64,000 bases of DNA from Portunus trituberculatus (taxonomy: Eukaryota; Arthropoda; Malacostraca; Decapoda; Portunidae): assembly GCF_017591435.1 (NCBI RefSeq), contig NC_059289.1:5620104-5684103 (forward strand), read 5' to 3'. The notes under the pieces are model-generated. The model made no database searches, was not told the origin of the DNA, and worked only from the letters and a program-made list of their open reading frames with translations. Of this stretch, positions 22,136-34,742 are shown piece by piece (the stretch's first letter is position 1; every line of letters starts with the position of its first letter). The translations under genes and the position numbers were made by a program.

Positions 22136-23721
22136 ATAAAGTAGTTGGAGGTAGTGACAGAAGTTGTGGTAGTGGTGGTGGTGGTGGTGGTGAGCATGAA
22201 TGTGTTAGCAGATCAGCGGCAACTGCCAGTGAGAGCGTCAACATCTATCATGCTGAGAGAAATACAATATATACACTGTACAGCGTCTCATCCCTTTAAG
22301 GAGAAAACATCAATGATTATGGTGGCAACCTGTACTCAAGGGCAGTTGCCTCTACACTACCACGACACATCCACGATAAAGATGTAAATAAAAAAAATCA
22401 CACAGCAGGTATGATCGTTTTTCCCAAGGATATGTTTGGCTCCGTCGATCTCGCGGTTCGGAGTTGAAAAAAAAAGAAAAATACAGGAATATTGTGTTGC
22501 TCTTTCCGCGGTAAAGGTGACCGTAATATAAGGCAGAGTGATGGGAAGTCTTTGATGCAAATACCACAACGTCTCCTAACTCCTCTGGTTACTTTTGCAG
22601 CGTGGCTTGCCCTGTCCCTTAATTTCCCTTTCCAATGTTTGTTAGTGCTTTCTGACTGACCGGTAATACACTCGCTTCTCCTTCCTGGAGCTGAATGTTG
22701 AAAGAGGAAAGTATCTGGCTGGTGGCTGTTGAAAAGTTATTATTTTCATTATCATTCTATTTTTTTTTTCACATGACTGCTTGCTTGCTGTTACTTGGAC
22801 TTTTAAAGCAGATGTATCTTCGTGCGTCAATTATTTATTACATTTCCAAGCTGTAATAATATTCCTTTGAAGTCTACAGCTTTATTTCACGTTAACATCA
22901 CACATCTTTAGTCAGCTGTCCTCCTCTCCAAATATTTATTCTTTCTTTTGCCCAGTTAGCTATGAATTAACTCTTTCCAGTCACAACTGTCATCATTTTC
23001 CTGTATCTATTCTTTCTTTTGAGTCTGTCCAGCCGATCATTATGCACCTCAGTCGGCATCGATATGCCAGATCTTCATGTCCATGATAATGACAAACAAT
23101 GCCTCCAGTAAAAGAAAACGGTGAATAAATTAATTGATACACTATCAGTATCGTCATTTCCCAGGTGGTTCTGACAAATTCTTCCGTAACAAGTTTTTGG
23201 GAGTGTGAGAGCAACCATGCAGAGACAGGGACGGCTGGTTTTTGCACTGAATCTATCCCGTACTGTTATTTTACTGGCTGAGTTAGTTAGTAATGCGCGG
23301 AAAGAGCAACGACGTCTCACAAGGTCATGTCAGGTCAGGGGTGTGGAGGGGGCAGGTAAGAAAGGGAAGGGGGTATCGGGGAGGGAGGGAGAGGTGGGAG
23401 GGGAGGGTCAACATGACAGGAGATCTCTTATATAAGTTGTTACCACAAGGATGAAGAGGGAGGAGGGGTGAGGAAGGCAGGGAGGGTGGAGGGGACAAGT
23501 TCTGAACACGCCATGCAACCTTCAGTTCAGGCAAAAGCCAAATGAGGCACAAACCATTGCTTTAGTTCACTCCAACAACAGCTGAATTCTATTGACATTC
23601 AGATATATTTTTCATCATGCTCTGTTATGGTTTAAGTGTCAAATTTTGCAGCGGGGTTAATTTGAAAGAAAGGGTCTGAGGGGCAGCGGCATGGCAGCAT
23701 AACATGCGAAAAGTGGCGACG

Positions 23722-23771
23722 GGGTGACGGCGGGACCATGGCCAAGGGGAAGCGGCCCCCCGCCGTCACCC
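23722..23771. repeat. Perfect 13-bp GC-rich inverted repeat
   Basis: GGGTGACGGCGGG (23722-23734) and CCCGCCGTCACCC (23759-23771) are exact reverse complements around a 24-nt spacer. The RNA of either strand would form a very stable hairpin. Role unknown. Confidence 0.85.
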
Positions 23772-24267
23772 TGCGCGCACTCCCCGGGACTGGTCACACT
23801 TTACGCATGCTGGTCTGACTTATCATTAATATTGAGAAAAAGGGAGAGCTGTTGCATCGCCATTGACGAAGGGACTGATATCTCACAAGACAATATATAT
23901 ATAGAGAGTGTATAATATAATTGTACAGAAAATATACAATGGTTTAGCTTCGTGATCCTGATACAAGAGTGACGCTCGAGTGTGGTGGAGGAGCCGCCGC
24001 ACAACCCGCGGCACAGCTCCTCGGGAGGGAGGGGGCACTCAGTCGGGGAGGGAGAAGGGGGGTGTCAACAGGTCGTGAGGGAGGGGGATGAGAGTCATCC
24101 CAGAAGGTGAGGGAGAGAGGTGTTGCCGAGCCAGGGAGCGGGCGAGCGAGGGGGGGCACCTTCCCCCTGAGGAGTCTGTGGCCGGGTGGGAGAGGCGTGG
24201 GTGGGGAGGGGCGGGGCAGGTGTGGCACCCGCCCCGAAGACCCTGACCCCCAAAAAAGCCATAAGGC

Positions 24268-24340
24268 CTGCAGCAGCAGCAGCAGCAGCGGCAGCAGCGG
24301 CGACAGCAGCAGCAGCAGCAGCGGCGGCGGCGGCGACAGG
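24268..24340. repeat. (CAG/CGG)n trinucleotide tract
   Basis: Mixed CAG and CGG units in a GC-rich segment of the stomatin-like gene's 3' region. Confidence 0.9.
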
Positions 24341-24674
24341 CCTGGCTCTGCGCTCTGCCAGGGAACAACTGGGGCCGCCGGCCGGTCATTCTGCTGCTGG
24401 GAATGAGGATCGAGGGGCAAGTCTCGCCTTCAAGAGGCCGACGGATTCCAGTTGTTCCGCAGCGAACACTTCTCCAGGACAACTCAAGACGGGTCACCCT
24501 TATAGGAGGATCTAGAGTGGGCTTGTGCCCTCATGTAGGTTGCTGAGATTGGGTCAATGGGCTCCCATGGATCACTGTGGCCACCGGGGGACGAGGGGCA
24601 TAGGACTGGCGTGCTGGTGTGTTACCCGCAGGCCGGCAGCCCGCGCCGCCGCCGCTCAACGGACAAGGCTTCGT

Positions 24675-24680
24675 TTTATT
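24675..24680 (-). terminator. Possible poly(A) signal for alternative last exon 1
   Basis: AATAAA on the minus strand (TTTATT on plus), about 1.06 kb after the 25739 stop. It could serve the 25.8-kb isoform; chance occurrence is not excluded. Confidence 0.3.
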
Positions 24681-25296
24681 GATGGTGTAAAGTTTACATT
24701 TAAATTTATTCACGTTCGCAGCAGCTGAATGTTTTTTGCATCACAGGAAACCTGTTTGAGAGTTAACTGGAAAATACATATTTCCGCTACATCAGCAGGA
24801 GCCTCGCCGGGGCGGGCCACAGTCAGCGGGCGGCGCCGTCATAGCCGGGCAAGGGACAGCCAGCAAGACCATTGCCTGGGCCCCGAGACCCCCAAACGTC
24901 ATGTCCCAGCGACCATGGTGGGGAGTGGGGCACCCCTCGCCTCATGATAGAGGGAGGGGTTGAGGGGGCGCACAGGACTCCATGGGGGTCAGTTAACAGT
25001 CTGCTACAGTCACACAGTCAGGCATTAGATATATCGACGACAGCCAAACTGTACAAAGCTTCTAAATGTCTACGTTTGACCTGCCTCCGGTGGACATGAC
25101 TGGCTAGGGCGCCTCTAGACTCTATAACACGGACCACTACTCCTCTCAAGGCTCATCTTTAAAAGCCGATATACTCAAGTTATGGAATCAACTGTTTAAC
25201 TAGCCAATTGGTGTTAGATAGTAAGTGTGTGACACCTTGTTGTTAACTCTTGATAACAGTGGTGGCGGCAAGTCTGTGTCCATTACTAGTGTATTT

Positions 25297-25420
<124 letters not shown>

Positions 25421-25738
25421 GAGTATGTGGTAGAAGATAGGAAAGAAACAGAGGGGATAGGGAGAGAGAGAGAGAGAGGATGGGGGAACGAGGGAACAGA
25501 CGGACAGACATGGATAGACACAGACAGAGACAGACACGAGACAAGCGTAGACAGACAGAAGCAGTGACAGACAGACGAGACAGACATGTAGCGAAGGCAC
25601 AGTGAGGAGGGAGGGAGGCAGGGAGGAGACACTCGGCAATGGGAGCACCACTGAGTCTCCCACGCGAGGAGAGACCAAGAGCCCGAGGCCGGACTACCAT
25701 AGCATCGTCCACCGAAGTCATAAGCCATTGTACCTGCT

Positions 25739-25855
25739 TTAATCATCCTCCTTGTTTCTTTGTATCAAATGCGTTAAGACGTCTATGGGCAGCGGGAATA
25801 TTATGGTCGAGTTGTTTTCTGCCGATATGGCGTTGAGCGTCTGAAGGTAGCGCAG
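25739..25855 (-). CDS. Mec2: Stomatin/MEC-2-like protein, alternative last exon 1 (nearest)
   Basis: On the minus strand a CTTATTCCAG acceptor precedes LRYLQTLNAISAENNSTI, then IFPLPIDVLTHLIQRNKEDD and TAA (38 aa). It joins the exon at 27022 across a 1.2-kb intron. Where the other two copies have SAEKNST, this one has SAENNST (Lys to Asn). The tail ends in acidic EDD, like the longest copy's DDE. Confidence 0.94.
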   Translation of the reverse strand: MRYLQTLNAISAENNSTIIFPLPIDVLTHLIQRNKEDD

Positions 25856-27021
25856 CTGGAATAAGGGACGAACACCATTATCACCCGAGGCACTGCAGGC
25901 GATGACAGGGCTGTTCTGGGCTGACTCAAGTCCAGGCGGGCTTGAGGGGGTGGGGAGGGGGGAGTCCGGGGCTGGCAGCCAGGGAGGAAGGGAAGGGGGA
26001 ATATACTACAGAAGCTAAGGAGGGCAGCTGAAGGGAGAGCGGGGAGAAGGGCAAGGGGACGCCTGGCGGAGGCGGTGGTGGGTTTGGATCCCACTATGCC
26101 TGGCACTAAGCTGCGTCCCATAGACAGCCAGCAGCCGGTAATCCAGCCGCCCGTTGCCCCGCCAGTGACCACTCAGTCCTCTTCCCTGAGGGTCACGTCC
26201 TAAATGTGAATCGACAATTTCTACAGGGGAGGTTGGGGTGTGGGAGGGGTGTTGCGGCGAGAGCTGGACGAGGAGCGTCCCTGACCATCGCTCCTCAGGG
26301 CCAGGGTTCTCCTCGCTGAATCGGGCTGTTATAGCCAAGGTCCGCGGCACCTGGCTGGCCCTCGGACTCTCCCCCTCACCTCCGTGTGGGGCGGAGAGGA
26401 GTTGTGTGTACCTGTAAAACCTCACCCGTCCAAAACACGCACATAGGCACACAGGGGAGGGGTGTGGTGGAGGGGTGGAGGAAAATACACTAATATGCGG
26501 GCGAGCGTCCTCACCCACTCTAGGAGACAGAAGCGTGAAGCTGTAACACAAATAAAGGACTAGAGGCGACAGCTGTACAAGTGGGTGGCGACGCCGCTGC
26601 CCGGGCCCGTGCTGCCCTCTTCCCGCCTTGCTCGGGGATTCATCTCTTGACTCTATACTGATCCAAAGTAAGACAATTACATTATCATCTAAAAAAAAAG
26701 CTGGCTCCGAGATCCTCCCCGCATGCCATGTGCCCCGCGCCTCCAAATCAGGAGCAGCGCCTCCTCACCCATTCACAGCTTTTGGCATACGCTGCGGGGG
26801 GGGGGGGGGTGAGGCAGAAGGGCAAGGGGCAGCGTGGGTTGTCGGGCGGCAGTGTGAGCGTGGATGAACAAATGTTTTACATTACTGGATGGAGGGCGGA
26901 TGGCCATAGACAACAGGGAGGGAAGGAGGGCGGCTGGAGTGTTTGCCTGGGTGGGAGCAAGGGGAGGGAAAGCGTTAAGGGGATGGGGCGGGAAAGAGAA
27001 ATCAAATAAGTGTCAAGTTAC
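25856..27021 (-). other. Intron before the alternative last exons
   Basis: A GC-rich intron. The 243-codon minus-strand open frame at 26015-26746 crosses it without any recognisable domain and is treated as chance. A G-run lies near 26798-26810. Confidence 0.6.
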
Positions 27022-27187
27022 CTGAAGAGCTGCTGGAGACTCGTTGATGACCTCTGCAGCTTCCTTGAGTGCCCTGGAGGCTCGCTGTTCACCCTCGGCG
27101 GCGATCACCTTGGCTCGGGCCTCTCGCGCTGCCTCGGCCTCGGCGGCCATGGCTCGCTGCAACTGCACCGGGAGCCTCACGTCCTTG
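27022..27187 (-). CDS. Mec2: Stomatin/MEC-2-like protein, constant exon (SPFH C-terminal helix)
   Basis: On the minus strand a CCTCGCAG acceptor precedes C (completing an Ile codon split with the previous exon), then KDVRLPVQLQRAMAAEAEAA, REARAKVIAAEGEQRASRAL, KEAAEVINESPAALQ, and a GTAACT donor in phase 0. RAMAAEAEAxREARAKVIAAEGE is the hallmark helical (coiled-coil) segment of stomatin, MEC-2 and podocin. Its 55 codons fit the family length without gaps. It is common to all three alternative C-termini. Confidence 0.96.
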
Positions 27188-27340
27188 CTGCGAGGGGCGA
27201 GGGACGTCAGACTCATTTGTCACACTGTCCTCATCCCTACACCGTGATGGAGGCTAACACATTACATGAGATTCACACTCACGCCGACACACAATGCACC
27301 GACTGTACTCAACACGCGGCCGTCGCGGCGCAGACTGGCT

Positions 27341-27743
27341 GCACCCAGCGTTGCCAGATTCTCAAACCCAAATTATCGCACATGGCACGTTGAAATTATC
27401 GCATTTTAACAAGAATTATCGCACCCACTTAAATAAGGATATTATATTTCAAATACATAAATTATTATGACAACTTTATCACATATAACAGAATAAGAGA
27501 GGGTTAACAGACTTTACCTAAGATGTTAATACAGGCAATCATATGACTGAGTTCGCACCTGTTAAGCTTTGTTGTATGTACAACTGCCCTTAATATAGGA
27601 AAGGTAGAAATTCTTATTTTTATCAATATGTCACGAATTTTCGAAAATTATCGCATTATCGCATGCATGCTATCGCCTATCGCACGGAAGCCCAAATTAT
27701 CGCATTTTGCGATAATTATCGCCCATCTGGCAACACTGGGTGC
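27341..27743. mobile_element. MITE with CACCCAGYGTTGCCAGAT ends and ATTATCGCA repeats
   Basis: The left end GCACCCAGCGTTGCCAGAT (27341) is matched by the reverse complement of the right end ATCTGGCAACACTGGGTGC (to 27743), with one mismatch. Both ends are followed inward by an AAATTATCGCA motif. ATTATCGCA-like words recur many times inside, and ATTATCGCATTTTGCGATAA near the right end is itself a hairpin. No coding capacity, about 403 bp, in the intron between the constant exons. Superfamily and target duplication were not determined. Confidence 0.85.
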
Positions 27744-27848
27744 GCGCGCTGGTTATTGTTATGAAGGACGGAATTATGTTCTTGCCAGTTTCTGATTAGA
27801 CGAAAGTTACGATGCTTGAAACATCGTAAAAAAAAGAAATGCATTCCT

Positions 27849-27850
<2 letters not shown>

Positions 27851-27915
<65 letters not shown>

Positions 27916-27919
27916 ACAC
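27851..27919. repeat. (CA)n microsatellite
   Basis: About 34 CA units directly abutting the tRNA-like head of the SINE at 27915. Confidence 0.95.
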
Positions 27920-28214
27920 GGTAGCTCAGTGGTTAGAGCGCTGGCTTCACAAGCCAGAGGACCGGGGTTCGATTCCACGGCCGGGTGAAGATATTTGGGT
28001 GTCTCCTTTCACGTGTAGCCCCTGTTCACCTAGCAGTGAGTAGGTACGGGATGTAAATCGAGGAGTTGTGACCTTGTTGTCCCGGTGTGTGGTGTGTGCC
28101 TGGTCTCAGGCCTATCCGAAGATCGGAAATAATGAGCTCTGAGCTCGTTCAGTAGGGTAACGTCTGGCTGTCTCGTCAGAGACCGCAGCAGATCAAACAG
28201 TGAAACAGTGAAAC
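27915..28214 (+). mobile_element. tRNA-Val-derived SINE (plus orientation)
   Basis: The 73-nt head (27915-27987) folds as a tRNA: acceptor CACACGG/CCGGGTG with one mismatch, A box GTAGCTCAGTGGTTAGAGC, anticodon arm CTGGC-TTCACAA-GCCAG (CAC, Val), and B box GGGTTCGATTCC. The body shares CCTGTTCACCTAGCAGTGAG and a GTACGGGATGTAAATCGAGG block with the SINE at 17955-18240. The copy ends CAGTGAAACAGTGAAAC and runs into (CA)n. I call it a SINE and not a tRNA gene because of the long body and the repeat copies. Confidence 0.9.
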
Positions 28215-28525
28215 ACACACACACACACACGCACACACGCACGCACACACAAAGAAAAATGAATTGGCCCGAAGACCTCCCATCACTTCATCCCCATACA
28301 CTCACGCAAACAACTTTATGAGTAATTGTAATCAGTCTTATACTATTACTTTCCTGCATAATTAGAATTACTTACAATACACACGAAAAACTTAACTATC
28401 AACTATCCGTACGACAATAATTTAAACGCAGCAGTCACGAACAACACACACATACACCCACAAAGTCTTGGCTCGACCTTCAGTAACCCTGAGGCTGCAA
28501 GGAATGGCGGCATGGGACAACTCAC

Positions 28526-28687
28526 ATCTCGACGCGCTCCACCTTGACGCCCCAGGGATCGGTGGCGTCGTCCAGCGAACTCTGCATGGTGGCGGAGATC
28601 GACTCTCGCTCGCTCAGGATCTCAGCCAGGTTGCGAGTACCCAGCACGTTGCGCAAGGTGGTGGCGGCCAACAGGCGGGTGGAGTGG
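28526..28687 (-). CDS. Mec2: Stomatin/MEC-2-like protein, constant exon after the alternative array
   Basis: On the minus strand a CCTCAG acceptor precedes C, which completes a Ser codon with the AG at the end of each array exon. The frame then reads HSTRLLAATTLRNVLGTRNL, AEILSERESISATMQSSLDD, ATDPWGVKVERVE, then AT and a GTGAGT donor. The junction gives D-Y-S-H-S-T-R, as I recall in Drosophila Mec2, so the array exons splice here. LLAxTTLRNxLGT and WGVKVERVEIKD are core SPFH motifs. Its 162 nt enter in phase 2 and leave in phase 2. Confidence 0.96.
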
Positions 28688-29162
28688 CTGAGGGCAGCGG
28701 CAACAGAGCGTTAGTAGAAGCAATGGTGTGCGTAATGGGGACAAGTACCTATCTCAGTTATGTTCTCTTGTTTTACGTTAAGATTAGAGTGTTCAGGTTA
28801 TACATTAATGGCTCTCTTGAAATGCTATCAAGTGACTTACTGACTGACTGAATTACTGACTGGATTCTGTGAGGCAAGCAAAGCTAAGGTGAAGTTTTGC
28901 CAGAATGAAAGGTGGTCTATTCATTACTGACCCGCATACAAGACTGACTGATATACATATATTTACAGCGAAGCTAAAACTTATCATTAGGAAAGTAGAG
29001 TAATTTGACAGCTATAAATGTTGGATTTTTACTCTTGACTTTTGGCATTTTTAGTATTGTAAGGAAGGAGATCTACCTCTAAAAGTAATGAAAGATCTAA
29101 CACATCTTCAGCAACATGCGTCTGTCATGCAGAAGTACGGCTGTCATGCAACACCACAGATC

Positions 29163-29386
<224 letters not shown>

Positions 29387-29515
29387 ATCATCTCTTAAAC
29401 CTTCACTCTACTTCCCTCCTCTTGTACTTTTGAAAAATCCTCATATGCGTTATCTTGCTGTCTCCTCATGTTTGATTTTTCCTCACATCAGGTGCTCTCT
29501 CTCTCTCTCTCTCTT

Positions 29516-29759
<244 letters not shown>

Positions 29760-29844
29760 TGTGGGTGGTGCTTGACGAATTGTGTTCTCGTGATAACATT
29801 CTGACACCGAATTCTGAAAGACGCGCGCCTGAAGTGGAAATGTA

Positions 29845-30028
<184 letters not shown>

Positions 30029-30314
30029 AATGAATCAGTGCAAGTGAGTCATGATGCAAACAAACAGTTTAAAAATGTTCATGGGATGGCGCTACAAAAA
30101 CACATCTTTCATTTATTTCTATCAGTACGATGAAGTTGTCTTAATATAAAAAAAGTTTCTCCGTACTTCACACAAAAGGAGGAAGTAAGTTGGACTTGTA
30201 AAATCTTCAAGCAGATAAAATGTGTAATTTAGCTTCCATTGAAGTGTTAATGGAGTGTAGCAGAGAGGGGAGAGAAGGAGGCCTTGGCATGGCCTTTAAG
30301 AATCCGTGGTCAGG

Positions 30315-30316
<2 letters not shown>

Positions 30317-30401
<85 letters not shown>

Positions 30402-30659
30402 AGGCACCTGGCACTGTGGTGTACTGGTGTGGTATTGAAGTGGCAGTGTTGTCAGTGGTGTGAGGGAGTAGACAACTGTCATCAGTGGAAGCATCCAGCA
30501 ACCGTGGTAGTGGTAGTGGTAGTGGTAGTGGTAGTGGTGATGGTGGTGGTGGTGGTGGTGGTGGTGGAGGTGTTAGAGGTGTTTGGGGGTTCCTGTGATG
30601 GTGGGTGTGGTTGGTGGTGTGTGCAGTGGTGGCGTGAGGGAAGTGATGGCCATTTCTGT

Positions 30660-30727
<68 letters not shown>

Positions 30728-30923
30728 ATTGTTCTCTATGTTTGAAACATCCGGATGCCCAGCAGTAGATGCATGCAGCGGCTGGGGTGTGAAATGTGAT
30801 GCCTTGGGGAGAGGTGTTGAGACGAGGTGATGTGTTGTGGTGTGGGTGGCCGAGCTTCATCACTTCTCTTGGGACCACGTTGCCTATGATAGGTCAGTGT
30901 GGCCTCCCTGCCAGTGTGTGTGT

Positions 30924-30985
<62 letters not shown>
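30317..30985. repeat. Cluster of (GT)n and (GGT)n microsatellites
   Basis: GT runs at 30317-30396, 30660-30724 and 30915-30985, with GGTAGT/GGT-rich DNA at 30501-30570. Confidence 0.95.
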
Positions 30986-30989
<4 letters not shown>

Positions 30990-31379
30990 TTGTGTGGAAG
31001 ATGCCACCCTTTAAAACACCATGCACAGGAGGCTGACTTCATCTTTAATAATCATGGCGACGATGCGAGTGAGAAAATAATCAAACAACAAACAAAAGAG
31101 TAAAATAAAAAAAACAAGAGTTCGGTAGCAGAGAAGTAAAAAATACATATGTTCGCCCATAACAACTTGGTGCCGAAAAAGTTATGTCCTCCCTGATGTG
31201 AGAGGAGGACTCTGCTGCCACCACTGACCTTCCGGGAGCACTACCTCGCTCCTTGCCATAAGGGGGCGGCGTGTGTGGGGCCCGCGCGCCCTGTCCTACT
31301 CGTACCCAAAGTGGGAATGAGGGACGAGGCGCCGCGTCTTCAAGGCCCTGTTGTTTTTTGCAAAACCTCGCGGAACATG

Positions 31380-31382
<3 letters not shown>

Positions 31383-31459
<77 letters not shown>

Positions 31460-31585
31460 TTGACTCCACGCTTACACGCCGTCCAAAAAATAATCAGCTT
31501 TCAACACCCGCGTCCTGATCTAGACTCACGCAGGCTACATACACTTACAAGGAAATGGTATGCACACGTGTATGCATGTGTTCCA

Positions 31586-31639
<54 letters not shown>
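31383..31639. repeat. (GT)n microsatellites
   Basis: GT runs at 31383-31457 and 31589-31639. Confidence 0.95.
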
Positions 31640-31640
<1 letters not shown>

Positions 31641-32664
31641 GACCAATGCATGTGCGTGTCAGGTGTACACACAACCGTGCGCCACTGGCATGCTCAATAC
31701 GCCTAACAAGAAATTTAATGAACGACAGTTTACGCCTAGAGGAAAAAAATAACACATGTACGTAAGCTCCAGAATTCTGTGTGACCAGCTACTGAAAAAC
31801 TCTTTCATCATCACGTGACCGAAAGACGTGCAGGAGAGGGGGCGAGCGAAGGGGAATGCCCCTCGCGCCCCCACTACTCACTACGGGGCCGAAAGACGCC
31901 GGTGGGAGTGGAAAAGAGATAGGAGGGGGCGAGACAGTGCTACAGGTAAAGTGATGACGAGGTAATAGAGTCCTCGAGCCACGGGTTAAGGGAGTGGGTA
32001 GAGAGGCATCCTGAGGAACATTCGGTCTGTCTGCTTTTTAACATTTTAACTCATTACTCATAGTCTTGTCTTTTATAACCAGACGTCGGGTGGTGGGGAG
32101 GGAGTGCGAGAAGGAGATTATTAAGGACAATGAAAGGAAAGAACGAAAGAAGGCAGCTGCACGCCACGCAGCAACTCTCCACTACATGACTCACGCAATG
32201 CACGGCACTTAGACAACCCGGAAACAGCAAGTCAACAAAGCAGGATGACATGAGGCGGTGCTCGCCCGCACGACAATGCCGCGTCTTGGCGTGACTCAAG
32301 TCCGAAAAGGGACGCCCTCTAAGGTCAGCCCACGGCCCTACAAGTCCGCGGGGTAGCAGCAGCGCGTCCTTGCGTCACGGAGAAGCAAGGTTTCCCCAAC
32401 ACCGATCGTCCTGTTCTCCTTACGGTCATTTACTAAGTGTCTTTACTTAACATTAATTCACTACTGATCTTATAGTTTCATTGAGTATTTAAGAGTGACA
32501 TTATTACTTTAATCCAGACTGACTGACGAATATTTTTTGAGAAAGCTCTGTAAGTTTAATTACGTGTGTTTTTCCTTCACTTTGATCTTATTTAGGAATG
32601 CCAGGTAGCTGAGTACTCATTATTTATGCTTTACTGGCTATTAATTATGATGTAAGGCCTACTA

Positions 32665-32670
32665 CTATTA

Positions 32671-32743
<73 letters not shown>

Positions 32744-32815
32744 CATTATTATTATTATTGTTATTACTATTATTATTGTTATCATCATCATCAATATTAT
32801 TACTACTATTATCAT
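32665..32815. repeat. (ATT)n-rich block
   Basis: A long ATT run to about 32760 that degrades into ATC/ACT/ATT units. Confidence 0.95.
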
Positions 32816-33544
32816 CATCGTCATATGAACGCCTCGCACCACAGCAACCTCGCATCCTCCTGGCGGCTGAAAGGCTGCAGGAGAAAATGAGGATGGGAAA
32901 AAATTATTCATCCCACAAAATCCTGAAAATCTGGACGAAATAATAATAATAAAAAAAAAAATAAATAAAAAGAGAAAATCGACGCGCGCTGGTGAATTTC
33001 GGCTCCAAATTGGACGAACACGAACACTCATCACCACAACTCAATGACATGAAGAGAAAACACAGCGGAAGCTACGCAGTCAAACTCACGAGGTCTGGTC
33101 ACTATGATGCAACTCTCAACTGGGGCAAGACTCAGCATGCGAGAAATTTTTATAAAATTTAGTTTTGTTTTGGCAAACCATTTCAATGGCCGAATTAAAG
33201 CTTACACGTTATAATTCTGGAAAGACACATTTCTCTTCGTTCCTTCTGCAGAATAATGGAAAAAGCTCTGACATACCTTAGTCTGGGGGTGCAACGGGCA
33301 ACCAACACGATGCTTTGGCCTAAACACTTGTGCCAGGCGGGGCGGGGCGGGGCGGGGGCCGCCCGCCGCCCGGAGAGAGGTTGAGAGGACAGGCACAACA
33401 GTCTACCTCGTCAGCCCACAAGACAAGAGCAAGTAGTGATGATGGAGAGTGAGGTAATCCGTGCATAACCGCATTCGTAAGTAAACAAGTGGACAGGCTA
33501 GTAAACCTTGCAGGGTATAAAACGAGCTCTCTTTCTCTCTTTCT

Positions 33545-33549
<5 letters not shown>

Positions 33550-33596
<47 letters not shown>
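33550..33596. repeat. (CT)n microsatellite beside array exon G
   Basis: CT on plus, hence (AG)n in the transcript, starting about 40 nt after the donor of exon G. Scattered CTCT words fill the gap between exon and tract. Confidence 0.93.
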
Positions 33597-33598
<2 letters not shown>

Positions 33599-33635
33599 CA
33601 ACATCCTCTCCCTCGCGCAGCCTCTCTCTCTATAC

Positions 33636-33733
33636 CTGTAGTCTGCCACAGCGGTAACAACCCTGAGAGCATCCTTGATGGAGAAGTAAATGACGCCGTC
33701 CACTGCCACGGTGACCGAGTCGTGTGTCAGCAC
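33636..33733 (-). CDS. Mec2: Stomatin/MEC-2-like protein, alternative array exon G (7th)
   Basis: A 98-nt exon on the minus strand: acceptor CCACGCAG, donor GTATAG. It reads VLTHDSVTVAVDGVIYFSIK, then DALRVVTAVADY, ending AG to form a Ser codon with the constant exon. It is the most divergent member of the downstream subgroup (E, F, G): His where D has Arg (LTHDS versus LTRDS), Phe-Ser-Ile after the Tyr, and a hydrophobic VVTAVADY end instead of KNNVEDY. It encodes the SPFH segment directly after the PPQE of the 55.7-kb exon. Its homology to six siblings of identical length and phase makes it a real coding exon. Confidence 0.92.
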
Positions 33734-34631
33734 CTGCGTGGGGGGGACGGACGACATTTGTTGTGGAGGGAGGCTGCTTGACACCTCTGCTTCCCGCCCT
33801 CCCTCCCGCCCGCCCGTGACGCCGCCAGTGGCCTCCGTGGAGTCACTGAACGCCCCACCCTTTCGTACCGTAACCTTACAACCTCACGCGGCCGCCGCAT
33901 CCTTCCCATTCATACATTACACGCTGCACAGGGTCACCGCTGAAGCTCTGTGCCTCTGCGGGGACGTTACCGAGACGCGCAGCCCCTTCGATCCTCCGTT
34001 CAGCAACAAAAAGGACAAAACTCCGCTGGGTGAAACGTGTCGTTACCGTATGGAAATGCAACCAAGTCTCATCAGCGTCAGGCCCAAAGATCACGAGGAG
34101 AGACGAAAATTACTCTCCGAAGAAAGAAGCGTAACCCGCAGTGAGTGTCGCGTCGCGGCGAGGTGGTAAGGGAGTTTGGAGGGTGTGGTGGGCAGGAGCC
34201 TAGGCGCGGAGGAGGAATGATGACCAAGCATCAGGGATGTACAGGCGGGAGGTGAGCGTCGCTAGACGGGCAAGTACTGCTATACTGTCCTCGCTCACAC
34301 TCCAGCGTGATACGTGAGGAACAAATCACACGTTCCCGTAATCACTATCACTCTGCTGCCCATCACCTTGGTAACATTATTACGTGATACACACATACAT
34401 ACATATACACACACATATATACTCAGAATAGTGAATTATACGGTACAGAGCTACAACACTGTGCCTGATACACGAAATTTACATGTAAAGGAAAGTAGCT
34501 GCAGTGAATTTGTGGGGAAGAAAAGACAGGTGGTGACTAACATTGTGGGAGTGTACTGTACGCGAGGTGACGCCGCGGTGTTGGTGTGTGGTGAGTGAGG
34601 GAGGCGCAGCAGCCACCTCCTCAGTAGTTAC

Positions 34632-34729
34632 CTATAGTCTGAGATCACCGTTACGCTATTTATGGGACTGAAGATTTTGTAGTAAACCACTGCGTCCACC
34701 GCCACCGTCACTGAGTCTCGGGAGAGGAC
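34632..34729 (-). CDS. Mec2: Stomatin/MEC-2-like protein, alternative array exon F (6th)
   Basis: A 98-nt minus-strand exon: acceptor CGTCACACAG, donor GTAACT. It reads VLSRDSVTVAVDAVVYYKIF, then SPINSVTVISDY and AG. It is closest to exon E: both contain TTTACTACAAAATCTTC at the nucleotide level, so this pair is the youngest duplication in the array. Enters in phase 0 and leaves in phase 2 like the others. The 1.03-kb spacing to E and 1.0-kb spacing to G suggest a duplicated unit of about 1 kb. Confidence 0.93.
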
Positions 34730-34742
34730 CTGTGTGACGAGG

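Noticed and set aside
21962..22244. Long poly-Val, poly-Leu and poly-Thr open frames
   Set aside because: Translations of the (AGT)n microsatellite. The same applies to poly-(Thr-His), poly-(Cys-Val), poly-(Arg-Glu), poly-(Leu-Ser), poly-(Ile-Tyr), poly-Ile and poly-Gly frames elsewhere in the window.
24000..24900. GC-rich segment as a CpG-island promoter
   Set aside because: No transcription start context or first exon could be identified; the composition is partly due to CAG/CGG repeats.
26015..26746. 243-codon minus-strand open frame
   Set aside because: It lies in a GC-rich intron of the stomatin-like gene, has no recognisable domain, and overlaps other frames of similar quality.
27915..27987. 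Functional tRNA-Val(CAC) gene
   Set aside because: The cloverleaf is good, but it is followed by a SINE body whose 3' part recurs at 29558 and whose core recurs at 17955, and it is embedded in (CA)n.
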